Shown here: piece after piece, positions 11,391 through 26,469 of the stretch
Layout: each line of letters starts with the position of its first letter
How positions within the stretch are numbered: the first letter of the stretch is position 1
NCBI RefSeq assembly: GCF_024679095.1
Contig: NC_066516.1
Coordinates: forward strand, 19,424,544-19,488,543
From: Eriocheir sinensis
Taxonomy: Eukaryota > Arthropoda > Malacostraca > Decapoda > Varunidae
Length of the DNA stretch: 64,000 bases
Direction: 5' to 3'
Made by a program: the position numbers and the translations under genes
Notes under the pieces: model-generated
What the model was told of the DNA's origin: nothing
What the model saw: only the letters and a program-made list of their open reading frames with translations
The model's database searches: none

Positions 11391-11500
11391 CGGAGACGGA
11401 TGAGCAGTCTCCTTACACCTGCGCTCCTCCCCACCCAACAGTGCATAGGTATTGGGTATCAGACGGGGGTTGTGTTCTTTCGAGGGTGGTGTTCAAGCGT
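11391..11500 (+). mobile_element. Headless SINE fragment abutting the LINE
   Basis: Shares GGAGACGGATGxGCAGTCTCC and CCCCACCCAxCAGTG with the SINE at 8965-9130 but lacks the tRNA head. The LINE coding sequence changes to SINE with no gap. Confidence 0.7.
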
Positions 11501-11738
11501 TGCCAAAGGCGAGTAACCCAGGAGTGAAAACTTAAGGCTTTCAGACAATGGGCACATAAGCTTGTAGGTCAGTCCAGGAAGATACTAGGAAATGAAATGC
11601 AGAATACTCCCCGCCAAATACACACACTAATCGGCTTCATGGTTAGCCATGTAGGTTGCGGCTTGTGCCGTGGCGGCCTGTGTGCTGTGGCGCAGCATGC
11701 TTCCTTACGGTGCAGACGACTACTACTACTGTTCCTAT

Positions 11739-11770
<32 letters not shown>

Positions 11771-12315
11771 ATACATTCATCTTGTTACAGGGCAGTGATA
11801 AGCATGTCGTTGTCATGTAAATCTCATGTACTCTTTTTTTTCTTTAATGAGTTAATTTAAAAAAAAAAGCCAAATATATTGTGTGTGGGTAATCAACCAG
11901 AGTGACAATCCATAATTACTGGGTTTAAGTTTCGGAGAATATGGTGATTCAGCAAATGACATTTGATGCGCCGCGACTGCTAAATGATTTATTCCCATCA
12001 AATTGATGTTCCGAGTTTGCAAACGAAAATGAAATATCATCGCGTTGGGTGTATTCATTAAAAGACTTTCGTTCAGTCAAGCTTTTGGTAAATATTATCA
12101 TGTTCAGCTACCCGGTTAACGCAGGTAAATAAATATAAGATGCATTAAAACTACATTATATGAATTATAAGTCGTTAGAAAATAAACATACCTAAATATT
12201 CACGATAATAGAGACAAGTGATTATGTAGAGCTGTGGAGAGCCAAGATTAGGTGCTGACGAGTGGCGGGGCGGCGCATGTGTGAAGCGGCCCGCCCCAAC
12301 ACACCTTCACGCTAC
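11501..12315. other. Intronic sequence with (CTA)n
   Basis: A CTA-triplet array sits at about 11720-11770. From 11870 to 12300 the sequence is unusually non-repetitive and AT-rich. No exon or RNA gene is recognised. Confidence 0.6.
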
Positions 12316-12330
12316 ACACACACACACACA

Positions 12331-12366
<36 letters not shown>
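12316..12366. repeat. Microsatellite (CA)n
   Basis: About 51 bases of CA with one CT interruption. Confidence 0.95.
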
Positions 12367-12369
<3 letters not shown>

Positions 12370-13699
12370 GAGCGGTGGAAGTCATTACGTTCAACAAAAA
12401 TGTATAATTTATGAAGTCCCGTCTCATTACCCGGCAACAGTTTGCTACAATGAGGCATTCACAGCTTTTTACTAATCGCCCGCCACGGCCACGCGCCGCT
12501 CGCCGCTAATATGCCATTTTTTTTTCACTCGCTGTTTTTCTTTAACTGAACCTCATTAAGTATGCGGACACTAACGAGGAAATGATTTTATTCGAGCTGC
12601 GTTGTAAATAAAAACAAAAATGGAAAACTTGTAGTAATTTCGGACTCGTATTTATCCTGAGGTTGGTGAGTTTGTCGTACACTAAATGTAGAAGCTTCAG
12701 CAATTGCTTACTTGAGGTTTCATAAATGTCGCAGTTCGCATAATCTTAGTGGCGTGTCAGTAACAGTCTTGGATACGGCAGTCAGACATCTGGTCCTCAG
12801 CGCCGCAGCTTGGATGTGTCTTCCATGCTCTTGTTACTTGAGTCAGTCTCGTTAGACATGTACTTAACCCCAAAACAAACCAGGAATGACAAAATGTTCG
12901 CAGTAAGGTATCCAAGTTAAATAACAAGTTTGTATAAAATAATTGCCGACTTAAGATATGTATAGAAAAAAAATCTTTTGAAAGTCTGCCTTCGTTAGTT
13001 TTAATAAGATTCCCCTCTTCGACGAGAACCAAAGGTCGCACGGGGTCCTATTTTTTTTAAGGTCAAGTTTTCATTTAATTTGAGGTGTTTATTTTTTCTT
13101 ACATGTTGCTTTGCATTTGTTTCAAGCTCTAAAAAGACTTTTCGAGTAAAATTTGCAATACTCATCACTCACCGCGATTAATTTACACCCATTATGTAGA
13201 TATATGCTCCTCTTCCACGCTCTTTGCTCACATAATTGAAACTCACAGACAACCAACAAACTTCAGGCCAAGGTACAACAACCTATCTACATCAAATAAT
13301 AAAAAAATGGACGAGAAAATAAACAAAGAGAGAAAAAAATAGAGCATAGGATAGCGCAATGCAAAGCCGGGCAAAGTTGCTGTCACACAAGCTTCAAGCA
13401 TATTAGTTTTGGAGAGCGGTTTCTGTGGACAATGGGTGACTAATGTATACTGCGTCACACAGGAAGGGAGAATGCGTGGCTCGTGGCAGCGGGAACATGA
13501 AGCCAAAGAGAACACCAGAGAGAGACACGATAACGAGAGCGAGATGCTTTGTGTTATTTGGCGTAGCTTGAAACATGCATAAAACAGATGAAACAAGGAT
13601 GGTGGAGATGAAGTGGTGACGCGGTAGTGAGATAGCTGGTGGCCTAGTGTCTTTTTGTGGCCTAAACTACTTAAAGAAACATGTATAAGCTGGCAGAAA
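12367..13699. other. Unique AT-rich intronic sequence
   Basis: No repeat longer than a homopolymer and no exon. Open frames at 12757-13041 and 13243-13596 (minus) have no recognisable motifs. Confidence 0.5.
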
Positions 13700-14070
13700 T
13701 CTGAGACTAGTGAGGAAGAAATATACGAGGGGGTGAGTAGTGAGAGGGTGAAAGGGAGGAGAGTGGAGGAAATAGAGACGGGTAGAAGGAAGGGATAGTG
13801 CAGAGAAGAGCAGGAAAATTGGGAATAAGAGGAAAAAGGGATGGATAAGATGCAGGGAAGGGGATGAGGAGCAGGAGGAGGGAGAAAATGTGTGTTGGTA
13901 GAAGATGAGAATGGAGAAGGACGGTATGGGAAGTGAGATGAAGAGATGGGGGCATAGAGATGGATGAGAAGAAATGTGAAGAAAGGGAAATGGGTCAGAT
14001 AATAGTCAGAAAATCGAAAGAAACGAAGGGAAGGGGCAAGGTGGCAGTGTTGAAGAGGTGAAAGAGGATA
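13700..14070. repeat. Purine-rich tract
   Basis: A GA/GGA-rich, non-periodic stretch on the plus strand. The leucine/serine/proline-rich minus frame is low complexity. Confidence 0.7.
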
Positions 14071-14799
14071 ATTACCTGTACAAATAATTCACAGCCTTTT
14101 ACATTATCATTTTCATGGCTGTAGGTGTATCATTCGTCCACTTGTCTCAGCTTTTTAGCAGCCCAAGAAAATAATCGGTCATCATAAACAAGAGTCTTCG
14201 CAACTGAAGTGAAAGCATCATTCACTGACAGGAAAATTTAGTGCCTGTTTATCTCAGCTGGGCCTCACGAGCGTCTTTTATCGTTTTATAATTTTGGGCA
14301 TGCCTATTTGTTAGTGTTTTAGGGTCAATGATGGCGACGGTTTTCACGCAAGGCAATCGCACGTAGTCGTTCTGATGTAAGCGTAACGTCCGTTCAGTTT
14401 CAGCTATTTATTAGGAACAGTACTCATGGTTAATCAGTCAGCAAGTACACTACTAATGCAATAACCCTATAATTTTTTCCTTTTGTTATTCCCTTCATTA
14501 CATGGTATTTTTTTCCTATTACTGCTTTCCTTTGAGGTCACACTTCCACTCAGGAGTTTTTTTACTATCCTTTCTTGGTTTCCTGTCAAGTGATTCTTTT
14601 TCAGTTTTAAACGTTGTTTTCAATCCCCGTAACATTCTGCTCAAACCCGTATTTTTCTTCCGCTCTTCATTTCGTGGTCGACGGAATCTCCTGAAAGGTC
14701 TTTTGCAAGTCAGAAGAAAAGCCACCACTGGTGCACCTCGTCTCTTCCCCGTGGCTGCGGACACAAAGAGGAAGGACTCGGCTGGTGGCTTGAGCGGGG
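14071..14799. other. Unique intronic sequence
   Basis: Nothing recognised. An 81-codon basic minus frame (14519-14764) has no motif I can name. Confidence 0.5.
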
Positions 14800-14845
<46 letters not shown>

Positions 14846-14860
14846 AGGGAGGGAGGGGGG
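14800..14860. repeat. Microsatellite (GT)n followed by G-rich GGGA units
   Basis: GT array at about 14801-14843, then GGAGGGAGGGAGGGGGG. Confidence 0.95.
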
Positions 14861-15539
14861 ATGTTGGATTGGTTTGGTTCAGCCGCGTGACGGGTGCAAT
14901 AGTGCGCCTTGATACGCTCTCAGTCAGGGACCTTTATTGTACTTTTTAATATTTTCTAGTTTTGTTTTTAAAACAACATTGTTTTTTCGTGTTGTAGATG
15001 TTGAAGAATTATGCATACCCGCTCATCACTGAGGCCCCGTGCAATGGATTTTAATTTATTGCTTGAAGTTTCAAAGTTCGGTGAAACAAACTTATTGACT
15101 AAATCAGCTTCATGCGCTACATCCTAGCCCTAAGGATTTAATAGTGTTGAAAAAAAAATTAGAAACTCAATACGACGTGGAATGAGTTAGTTCCTCTTTG
15201 AACAGAAAACACGCAAACTCATTAGAAAAACGCTTCCCAAATATTCAGTGCGGTAATCGTCCGGTGATCGTTTCTTTCTTGTTTTCTTTAACATTCAGCC
15301 TCTTCCAATGGGGTCTGGTATAACAGATGAACAACCGAACCCCGCAGAAAGCGAGAACACCGAATACTCAAACAAGGGACTGAAATAAATCGACGGCCAT
15401 GGCAACACGAAATCGTTTAAGGATAAGATGACAGGCGGCGGCGGCAGTCAGGGAGATGGGTACGGAGTGACGCATGGTGGAGGGGGGGGGACCGAACACA
15501 ACAACAAAGAACAGAAATGTGATCATGGAAAAAAATAAT
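14861..15539. other. Unique intronic sequence
   Basis: No repeat, exon or RNA gene is recognised. Confidence 0.5.
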
Positions 15540-16089
<550 letters not shown>

Positions 16090-16515
16090 TTTTTCACATC
16101 TCGTCTCTCTTTCATCTCTTCTGTCTTGTCTCCCAGAACTTATCTCTTATATTCTTTCTTTTCTTCCATTCCATCTCTTTTCTTCCCTTTTTTTCACATC
16201 TCGTCTCTCGCATCCTTCATCTCTTCTCTCTTGTCTTTTCTCAACTCCTTTCTTATTTCTTAGCTCTTCTCTTATCTCTTCACTTCTTACATCACATATT
16301 TTTCTCATTCCTCTATAATCCTACGTGCTCCACCTCGTCTCACCTCGCCTTTTTTCACATCTCATCTCTCCCATCCTTCATCTCTTCTCTCTTGTCTCTT
16401 CTCAACTCCTTTCTTATTTTTTCTCTTCTCTTATCTCTTCAATTCTTCTTACTTCACCTATTTTTCTCATTTCTCTACTCCTACGTGCTCCACCTCGTCT
16501 CACCTCGCCTCTTCT
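16090..16515. repeat. Pyrimidine-rich tandem duplication, period 160-161 bp
   Basis: CACATCTCxTCTC recurs at 16195 and 16356, and CACCTCGTCTCACCTCGCC at 16331 and 16491. A partial earlier unit starts at 16095. Two full copies plus a fragment, well conserved. Confidence 0.85.
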
Positions 16516-16739
16516 CCCAACCCTTCATCTAGATTTATGACTTACTCCCGCCGCATTATTATCATTCTCCTCACAGTGAGCTCCCTCCCTCGGCTGCTGC
16601 TTCCCGGAGGTCCTCGTTTCTGATATTTGTATACGTGTGTGACCCCGGTGAAAGCCAGGCCTCTGATTGTTATGGAAATTTTATACTGACGGATGGTGGC
16701 GTAAAAAAAGATTGTGGCTGCTCGCGGCTGTAGGGGTGG

Positions 16740-17285
16740 GGGAGAGGTGACCCAGGAGAGGCAGGTAGAAGAGAAAACAGGAGTGAGAGGAAGGTGAGGG
16801 ATGGGTAGAAAGGAGAAGAGGGTGAAAGGGAGGGACACGTGAACCAAAATGGAGAGAAGGGCATCGCGGCACGTGTGATGAAAGGGAGAAGAAGGGGAGG
16901 GAAGGGGCAGAAGGGAGACCAAAGTACTGGAAGCAGGGAGATACCAAAAAAGAGAAAGGGGGTGAGGGGTAGAAAGGAGGTGAAGGGGGTGAGAGGGAGA
17001 GACACGCGAGCCAAAATGGAGAGAAGGGGATTGCGGCATGTGTGAGGAAAAGGAGAGGAAAGGGAGAGAAGGGGCATGGGGGAATGAGATGCTGGAGGCG
17101 GGGATATACAAGGAAAGAGAAAGGGGAGGGCGGGGTAGAAAGGAGGTAAAGAGGGTGAGAGGAAGCGACACGTGAGTCAAAATGGAGGGAGGAAGGTAGA
17201 GGCAGGTGTGATAAAAAGGAGAGGAAGGGGAGGGAAGGGGAAGAAGAGGGACTGAAGTGCTGGAGGAGGGGAGATAACAGAGCAC
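16740..17285. repeat. Purine-rich tandem repeat, period 166-167 bp, three copies
   Basis: The landmark GACACGxGAxxCAAAATGGAG occurs at 16834, 17001 and 17167. Units share a GATAxxxAAxxGAGAAAGGGG block and differ by small indels. The Pro/Ser/Leu-rich minus frames are read-through of the repeat. Confidence 0.85.
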
Positions 17286-19008
<1,723 letters not shown>

Positions 19009-19150
19009 CTGGGTTGAGAAGTTGCGGTAGCGGTCGCTGCTGGGGCTGCGGGCCGTCACCATCAACACGGACTGGTACGCCTTCTTTGCCATCTCGTTCC
19101 TCTCGTCGGTGTCGCTCTCATTGTACCACGGCTTGAAGTTCGAAGATGTG
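19009..19150 (-). CDS. Receptor guanylate cyclase, ectodomain exon (FKPWYNES exon)
   Basis: Internal exon of 142 nt. The acceptor is TCTCTCCAG|CAC. The first base completes a Gly codon split with exon 42548-42659 (GG+C). Forty-seven codons follow and the exon ends on a codon boundary at CAG|GTGTGT. The peptide contains NFKPWYNESDTDERNEMAKK, AYQSVLMVTARSP and YRNFSTQ. In arthropod NPR-like receptor cyclases this segment follows the YxFFNxEIF strand and carries a (K/R)PW...D..E.(N/K)..A..A(Y/F) pattern. Two sequons (NES, NFS) fit an extracellular location. The donor is unusual: GTGTGT in place of GTRAGT, at the edge of a long GT/GA microsatellite. The exon clearly ends here, because the reading frame joins the next exon (VKKIAREEF) in register with the family. 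Confidence 0.93.
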
Positions 19151-20290
19151 CTGGAGAGAGAGAAAAAGGACCAGAGTAAATTTTATGCTAAAGGAGAATG
19201 TTTTGAATGCTACAGAAGGGAAAAGAAGCACCCAAGTCACTGTTAGCAAGAAGGAAAGAGGAAAAAAGCTGAGGTGATTCTAAAGTACCGGTGAGTTTGT
19301 CTTGGCTGTGGAGGGAAAAAAATATTCGAGTTAATCTTAGGAGATCGTATTGAAAGGCGCTGGAGGCGAGAAAAAGAACCATACAGAGCGTGGACGTGCT
19401 GCGAAGGTGAGGTGAGCAGTCGAGTCGGTGTGTTACTGATGGGAAAGGTTTGGTAGCACTCCGGAGGGGAAAAGAATGGCCAAATAAATACGTATAATCC
19501 CTTACTCCCTCCTTTCACTTTTCACCTTCCTTCTTCTGTCTTTGTTCTTCCTTTTGTTTGTTAGTAGTTAGGGTAAAAGAATAGTGTTTAGACCTCCTAT
19601 GGATGGGAGAGGAATGAGCCAAGTCAGAGCTAAGGATAAGGTAAATATATGGACGCATTGTGGAGGGAAAAAGGAAGATTAGGGAATTAAAGTATATGTT
19701 TGAATCAAGTAAAAGGTGTTGGAACGTGTTGGAATATGTATTACAGTTATCTGGGCGGGTGGAGAATGACCAGTAAATTGTGAAGTTAAAAAGTTGGTAT
19801 TCTTGCTGTGGATGGGAGAGGAATGTGCCAGTCAAAGGTAGGCTAAATGCAAATGTAAAGGTAAATGTATGGGCGTATTGTGGAAAGGGAGAGGAAGATA
19901 AAGGAAATAGCTCAAGTAAAACGTGTTAAAGTTCAATATCACCAACTTGCAATGTTATACTATGCGGGGGCGGGAATGAATGAATGAATCCCAAGTCAAG
20001 GTTATGGTTAAAGGAAAATGTATGAAGCTTTAAACTCTCGAGGTGATATGAATACTGCGTGAGGTTGGGAGGGGACACCGCGCGAGAGAGGAGGTGCAAG
20101 TGAATATCAGGAAATGAAAATGTATTAAAACCTCTGAGTCGCTGAACTGAACTGCAACAAGATATGGAGGCAAAATATATGATGAAAGTCGACCTTTAGC
20201 AAAATAATAAAAACTGTGCCAAAGAGTCTTATTGATGAGGCTGGAAAGATAGTGACCAATATGTATTTAACTTTGTACGTGTATCAATAT
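19151..20290. repeat. Ancient degenerate tandem repeat next to the exon
   Basis: Phrases such as GGATGGGAGAGGAATGxGCCA (19599 and 19811), GTAAATxTATGGxCGxATTGTGGA (19640 and 19860) and GAATxxxCCAAGTCA recur with spacings from about 60 to 210 bases. Copies are badly eroded; period about 210 for the best pair. Confidence 0.55.
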
Positions 20291-20335
20291 GTTCGTTAAA
20301 TATTCGTTACAGGGTGCGGAAACTTTCTGAGATGT

Positions 20336-20411
<76 letters not shown>
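20336..20411. repeat. Microsatellite (GT)37
   Basis: Perfect GT array. Confidence 0.98.
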
Positions 20412-20413
<2 letters not shown>

Positions 20414-21250
20414 CAAGATTCAAACACGTCAATATAGTCACGTTCATTAAAAATATCTGAAGGACAAACAAGACACAAGCAATATTCTGCTAAACACATT
20501 TGCAGAGTAAATAATTACACTACCGCCCCCGTGAAGTGGCTGGCGCCTCTCACCAGGAACCCGCAAACCTCCCACCCACTGATTCTTGCTGGCTCGTCGA
20601 TAAACAGATACAAGGGGAAGCACGCCCAGGATACACACATTTGACGGCGCCTAGTGTTTCATATATGTGCACTGAGGCCAACATGTATGGATTAGTGAAT
20701 GCCATCAGTCACTTCTCTTCTCTTAAATGCTCTTAAAATCTTCTCAGTCTCCACTTCTCTCTCTTCTCCTTCTTCTTTTCGAATATTTTTTGGAGGGGAG
20801 TGATGGATACCAAAAAACTAAAAAAGCTAAGGGAGGTTTTGGGAACTCTGTCCTATTTTCAGGAATGGCAATGGTGGGTATATACTTTTTCTGTTACCTT
20901 CTGATCTGTAATTTCCGCTTTAAAAACTAAACTCGGCATGTGACGCAGATTTTATTGGAGGAGGGAAAAAATGTTTTGTAGAAGTATGCAGATTTTTACT
21001 TTTCCCCAGCGAAGATAGAAAAATCAGTTCTTTGGCCAGAGAGAAAACATCCGACAGGCGTTCCCGAAAAAAAATAATAAAGTGGAACGAGACTGAATGC
21101 TGGGGAATAGGGAGATTTGTGACTGTGCAGCGGGGCGTGAAGGGGGTCGCAGAGGGGGGCGGGAAGGGGGCCACAGACGGGGGGCGGATGCAGCGCTAAT
21201 AAAGTCACGGAGAACAATGAGTGATGAGGCTGCGTGAGACGACAAAGGGG
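20412..21250. other. Unique intronic sequence
   Basis: No exon or known repeat is recognised. It becomes G-rich from 21120. Confidence 0.5.
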
Positions 21251-21259
21251 CCATCCACA

Positions 21260-21700
21260 GAGGACAAAAGATGATGGAAAGAAGGGGAAGGGAGAAGAGC
21301 AGGGGAGAGAGCGGTGAGAAGAGAGGCGCTGAGGAGGAGGAGGAGAGGAGAAAAGATGATTGAAAAGAAGGGCACAGGAGAAGAGTAGGCCGAAAGAAGA
21401 GGTGGAGAAGAGAGGCATCATAAGAGGGGGAGGAGAAGGGAAAAGATGATGGAAAGAAGGGCACGGGAGAAGAGCAGGCCGAAAGAAGAGGTGAGAAGAG
21501 AAGAGGGGCATCATAGGAGGGGGAGGAGAAGGGGAAAAGAGGGTGGAAAGAAGGGCAAGTAAGAGAGAAGGGAGAGAGAAGAGTTTAGGGGAAAAGAGGG
21601 GGAGGAGAGAAGAATGATAAGGGACCATCCAGACAGGAAAAATAAAAGATGATGGAAAAAAGGGAAAGTAAGAGGAGAAGGACGAGAGAAGAGGTGAGAA
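21260..21700. repeat. Purine-rich tandem repeat, period about 85-94 bp
   Basis: AAAAGATGATxGAAA starts units at 21266, 21351 and 21441, with weaker ones at 21535 and 21642. GAAGAGxAGGCCGAAAGAAGAGGTG is shared by the central two. The 300-codon minus frame is Pro/Ser/Leu low complexity and not a gene. Confidence 0.75.
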
Positions 21701-22600
21701 CAGAAGAGAGAAGACATTAGAAGGGAAAATAAAATAAAAATAAAAAGAGAAGAGACGGAGAGAGATAAGGGGAAAGAGAGGAAAGGTAGACAAGTGTACA
21801 TGAAACGATGGAAACAAGAAGAGGGGAAGAGAAAGGATGGACAAGAGAATAAAGCAGAGAAGGAACGCAAGAGGAGAAGAGAGAAGGAGACATATCAAAA
21901 GAGAGGAACGATAAAATAGGAAAAGGGGAAAAGTAAAGGTGGAGAGAAGGGAGAAAAAAGAAGAACAGTGGAGAGGAGGAAAAGAAAAAGGAATAAGATA
22001 AGAGGGAAGGAGATACTAGAAAATGATTGAAAGAACAGGAGAATTGCATAAGAACGACGAAAAGAAAATTAGCATAGAATAAAAGAAAAAATTCACCGCA
22101 TCATTACCAAAAGGACAAAAACACAAAATAGCAAAGGACGTGTTGTTTACATGTCAAAACGAACACGCAAAGCAATGGAGAAAATGTAACGAAAGAAGAA
22201 AAAAAAAGTGGATTTGTTTGCTGTTGCGTCAAAAAAAAAAAGGTAATTGGAGAAAAAAAAGACAAAAAACAACTGAAAAAAAAACTTATGAGTGCAAGGG
22301 GTTCGTACACATGCATTAAAAAAAAACGAAAAAAAAAAAAAAACGAAGTGTGCTGATAAACGAGAACGCTCACGGAAAAACATGTTGACGAAATAAATCG
22401 AAAAAAAAAAGTTTCGTTCGTGGTGTCTTTAAAAAACGAATGAAAAAGCAAAACCGATAGAGAACAAAAAACACTTGACCACAAAAAAAAAAAACTGCAG
22501 AAGAGGTAAAATTTATTGGCCGACAGACTAACAAGCGCGTCTTTAGTTTTTAGATGAGAGAGAGAGAATTGGTTGAATGGAAGTTTTGTGACGAATAGTT
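21701..22600. other. Purine-rich to A-rich intronic sequence
   Basis: Gradual change from GA-rich to A-rich with many A8-A13 runs between 22190 and 22490. No exon. Confidence 0.6.
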
Positions 22601-22644
22601 TTAGGTTGTTAAGAGAACGAGAAGGAGCTTAGGGGGAATTGTGT

Positions 22645-22695
22645 GGGAGGAGGAGGAGGAGGAGGAGGATGAGGAGGAGGAGGAGGAGAAAGGGA
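22645..22695. repeat. (GGA)n
   Basis: About 15 GGA units with one GAT break. Confidence 0.9.
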
Positions 22696-22841
22696 AGGAA
22701 AAGAGGTGGGCGTGTGGGAGTTACATATGGGGCTCTTTCTTTCTCGCTTTTTCTCGTTTCTTTTCCTGTTTGTCGCCGGGAAAATATTCAAGGATATGTT
22801 TCGCTCGGACGGGAGAGGGAGAATATGTAAATGAGAACGTA

Positions 22842-22947
<106 letters not shown>

Positions 22948-23117
22948 GCCGTGTGCGTGAAACATTGAACTTCGGTAATCATACAACTGGAAAAAAAAAA
23001 ACTATTAATTGATGACTTTACGAATTTAAAGCGATAAAAAATATAAATTACACAAATGACACAATCCTTTTCTTTCTCTTACAATTCCCTCCACCCTTCT
23101 CCACTTCTGTTTTTTTC

Positions 23118-23238
<121 letters not shown>

Positions 23239-23914
23239 ATTCTCCTCCTCCTTTTCTCCTTTCCTTCCTATTCGTCCCTTCTTACCTTCACCTAACATTT
23301 CACATTCCTTCTTTTTTTTCCTTTTTCCACCTCTACTTCCCTTCATTTCTTCTTTCTTCCCTTCCTCTTCCATCTTTCTTGTCATTCCTCCCTTTGACTT
23401 TCTCTTTCGTCCTTTTTTTCGTTTCTTCTATTATCTTCATTTTCTTATCGCCCTCTTTCCTTTCTCCTTTCTTCCTCACCATCGTTCTTTCCCTTCCTCA
23501 TTTCCGTTTTCCCTCTTTTTCTCTTTTTCCCATTTTCTATACTCATCATTCTGCTCTTTACACTTTTCTTTTCTTCTCTCTTCCTTCCCTCCTTCCCTCC
23601 CTACCTCACTACTTGCCGCTTTCCGTCTATATTATTTTTCTCGCCCCCTCTTATTATTTTTCTTGTTTTCTCACTCTTTCCCTCCATCCCTCCCTCCTCC
23701 CCTTCCTCACAACCTGCAGCTTTCCCGTCTTCATTTTTTTTCTCTCTCCACGTGTTGGTTTTCCTCTCATTTTCACTCTTCTCCTCCCTCCCTCCCTCCC
23801 TCCCTCCCTGCAGCTCTCCCATCTCACCTGTGAACTTTGAACACCTGCCTCCGCGCGACGCCCTTTAAGCGAGAGAAGGGGAGGTGCTGATGAGGGTACA
23901 GGTAGCAGGTAATT

Positions 23915-25218
<1,304 letters not shown>

Positions 25219-25375
25219 ATTTCACCTATGCCTTCTGTTTCTAACCATTTACAACTTCTGCTTCTCCTTTCGTCTTTTCTTTTCTCCCTATCTACCTATC
25301 TATCTATCTATCTATCTATCTATTTCACCTATGCCTTCTGTTTCTGACCATCTACAACTTCTGCTTCCCTTTTCT
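25219..25375. repeat. Tandem duplication (102 bp) around a CTAT array
   Basis: TATTTCACCTATGCCTTCTG starts copies at 25219 and 25321, with two or three mismatches over about 50 bases. A (CTAT)n array at about 25290-25322 separates them. Confidence 0.85.
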
Positions 25376-25729
25376 TCTTTTCTTCTTTTACTTTACTTCC
25401 CTTGATTTCTTCTTATTATATTGGTCTAATCTTCTTTCTGTCTTGGGGGAAATCTCACCGGAATCTTAGAAAAAACGATAGTAATAAGAATTGAGTACCG
25501 TCCGTGTGTTCCTTTCTCGCTATTAGAACCCGCATGGAAATTTACGAGCGACGGGAGGCACGTAGAGGAATAGGAATCTCTTCTACGAGTTTGGGGGAGA
25601 GTAAACTAAAGAACGCTGGTGGTAATACACGTTAGTTCTCGCTGTATCATGTTTTTTGTTTTGTTTTTTCGTTCCTCTCATACTTCCGCACTTTTGTCCT
25701 TATTCTTTCTTACTGTCTCATTCCTGGTC
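25376..25729. other. Unique intronic sequence
   Basis: Nothing recognised. Confidence 0.45.
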
Positions 25730-26050
25730 CTTTTTTTTTTTTTTTTACTGTCTTGTTATTGTTTTTGTTGTTGTTGTGTTTTTTCTTCGTCTTCTTCTTC
25801 TTTTTCTTCTTCTGGTCCTTGTTCTTGTACTTGTTTTTGTTCTTCTTGTTCTTGTTCTTGTTTTTGTTCGTGTTCTTCTTCTTCTTCTTCTTCTTCTTCT
25901 TCTTCTTCTTCTTCTTCTTCTTCTTCTTCTTCTTCTTCTTCTTCTTCTTCTTCATCTTTTTTCTTCTTCTTCTTCATCTTCTTCATCTTTTTCTTTTTCT
26001 CCCTCTTCTTCTTTTCTTCTTCTTTTTCTTCTTTTTCCTATTTCTTCTCC
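25730..26050. repeat. T-rich and (TTC)n tract
   Basis: T15 at 25732, TTG/TTC-mixed repeats, then a TTC array at about 25866-25965 decaying into TTTTC. Confidence 0.95.
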
Positions 26051-26214
26051 TCTTCGTACCATATTTTTTTTAACCTTTTTTAGACATGCGTAACTCATTC
26101 ACTTTTCTTTTGACTTCCCAATAAACTCTACAGAGGGCAGATATTCCCTTCGCCTTTTTCCTTTCATTAACATTTCCCCTTTATGTGTTCAGTGGTCTAC
26201 CTCGGTGAGGATGA

Positions 26215-26243
26215 GGGCGGGGGGGGGGAGGGAGGGTGGAGGG
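26215..26243 (+). other. Canonical G-quadruplex motif
   Basis: Runs of G3, G10, G3, G3 and G3 with loops of one to four bases on the plus strand. Confidence 0.8.
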
Positions 26244-26469
26244 CAGACGGGCAACTGCTGAGTGGGTTTGGGGTTGGCCTTATACATAACTAATAACCTA
26301 TGCATATATTAGGCTGAGGATAGTGTTGTTTTGACGGCGTGTACTGCCTCACAAAGTAGTAAAAACAATGAATAACAATCTTACACTTCTTTTTTTTATA
26401 TCCTTGTCTTTCCATCTCATTACCTTTTCCTCCAAAATGCTTTCATTCTTTTCCCTCAAACATTATTTT

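Noticed and set aside
20996..21898. 300-codon minus ORF
   Set aside because: Pro/Ser/Leu/Phe low complexity across a purine-rich tandem repeat with non-triplet unit length differences.
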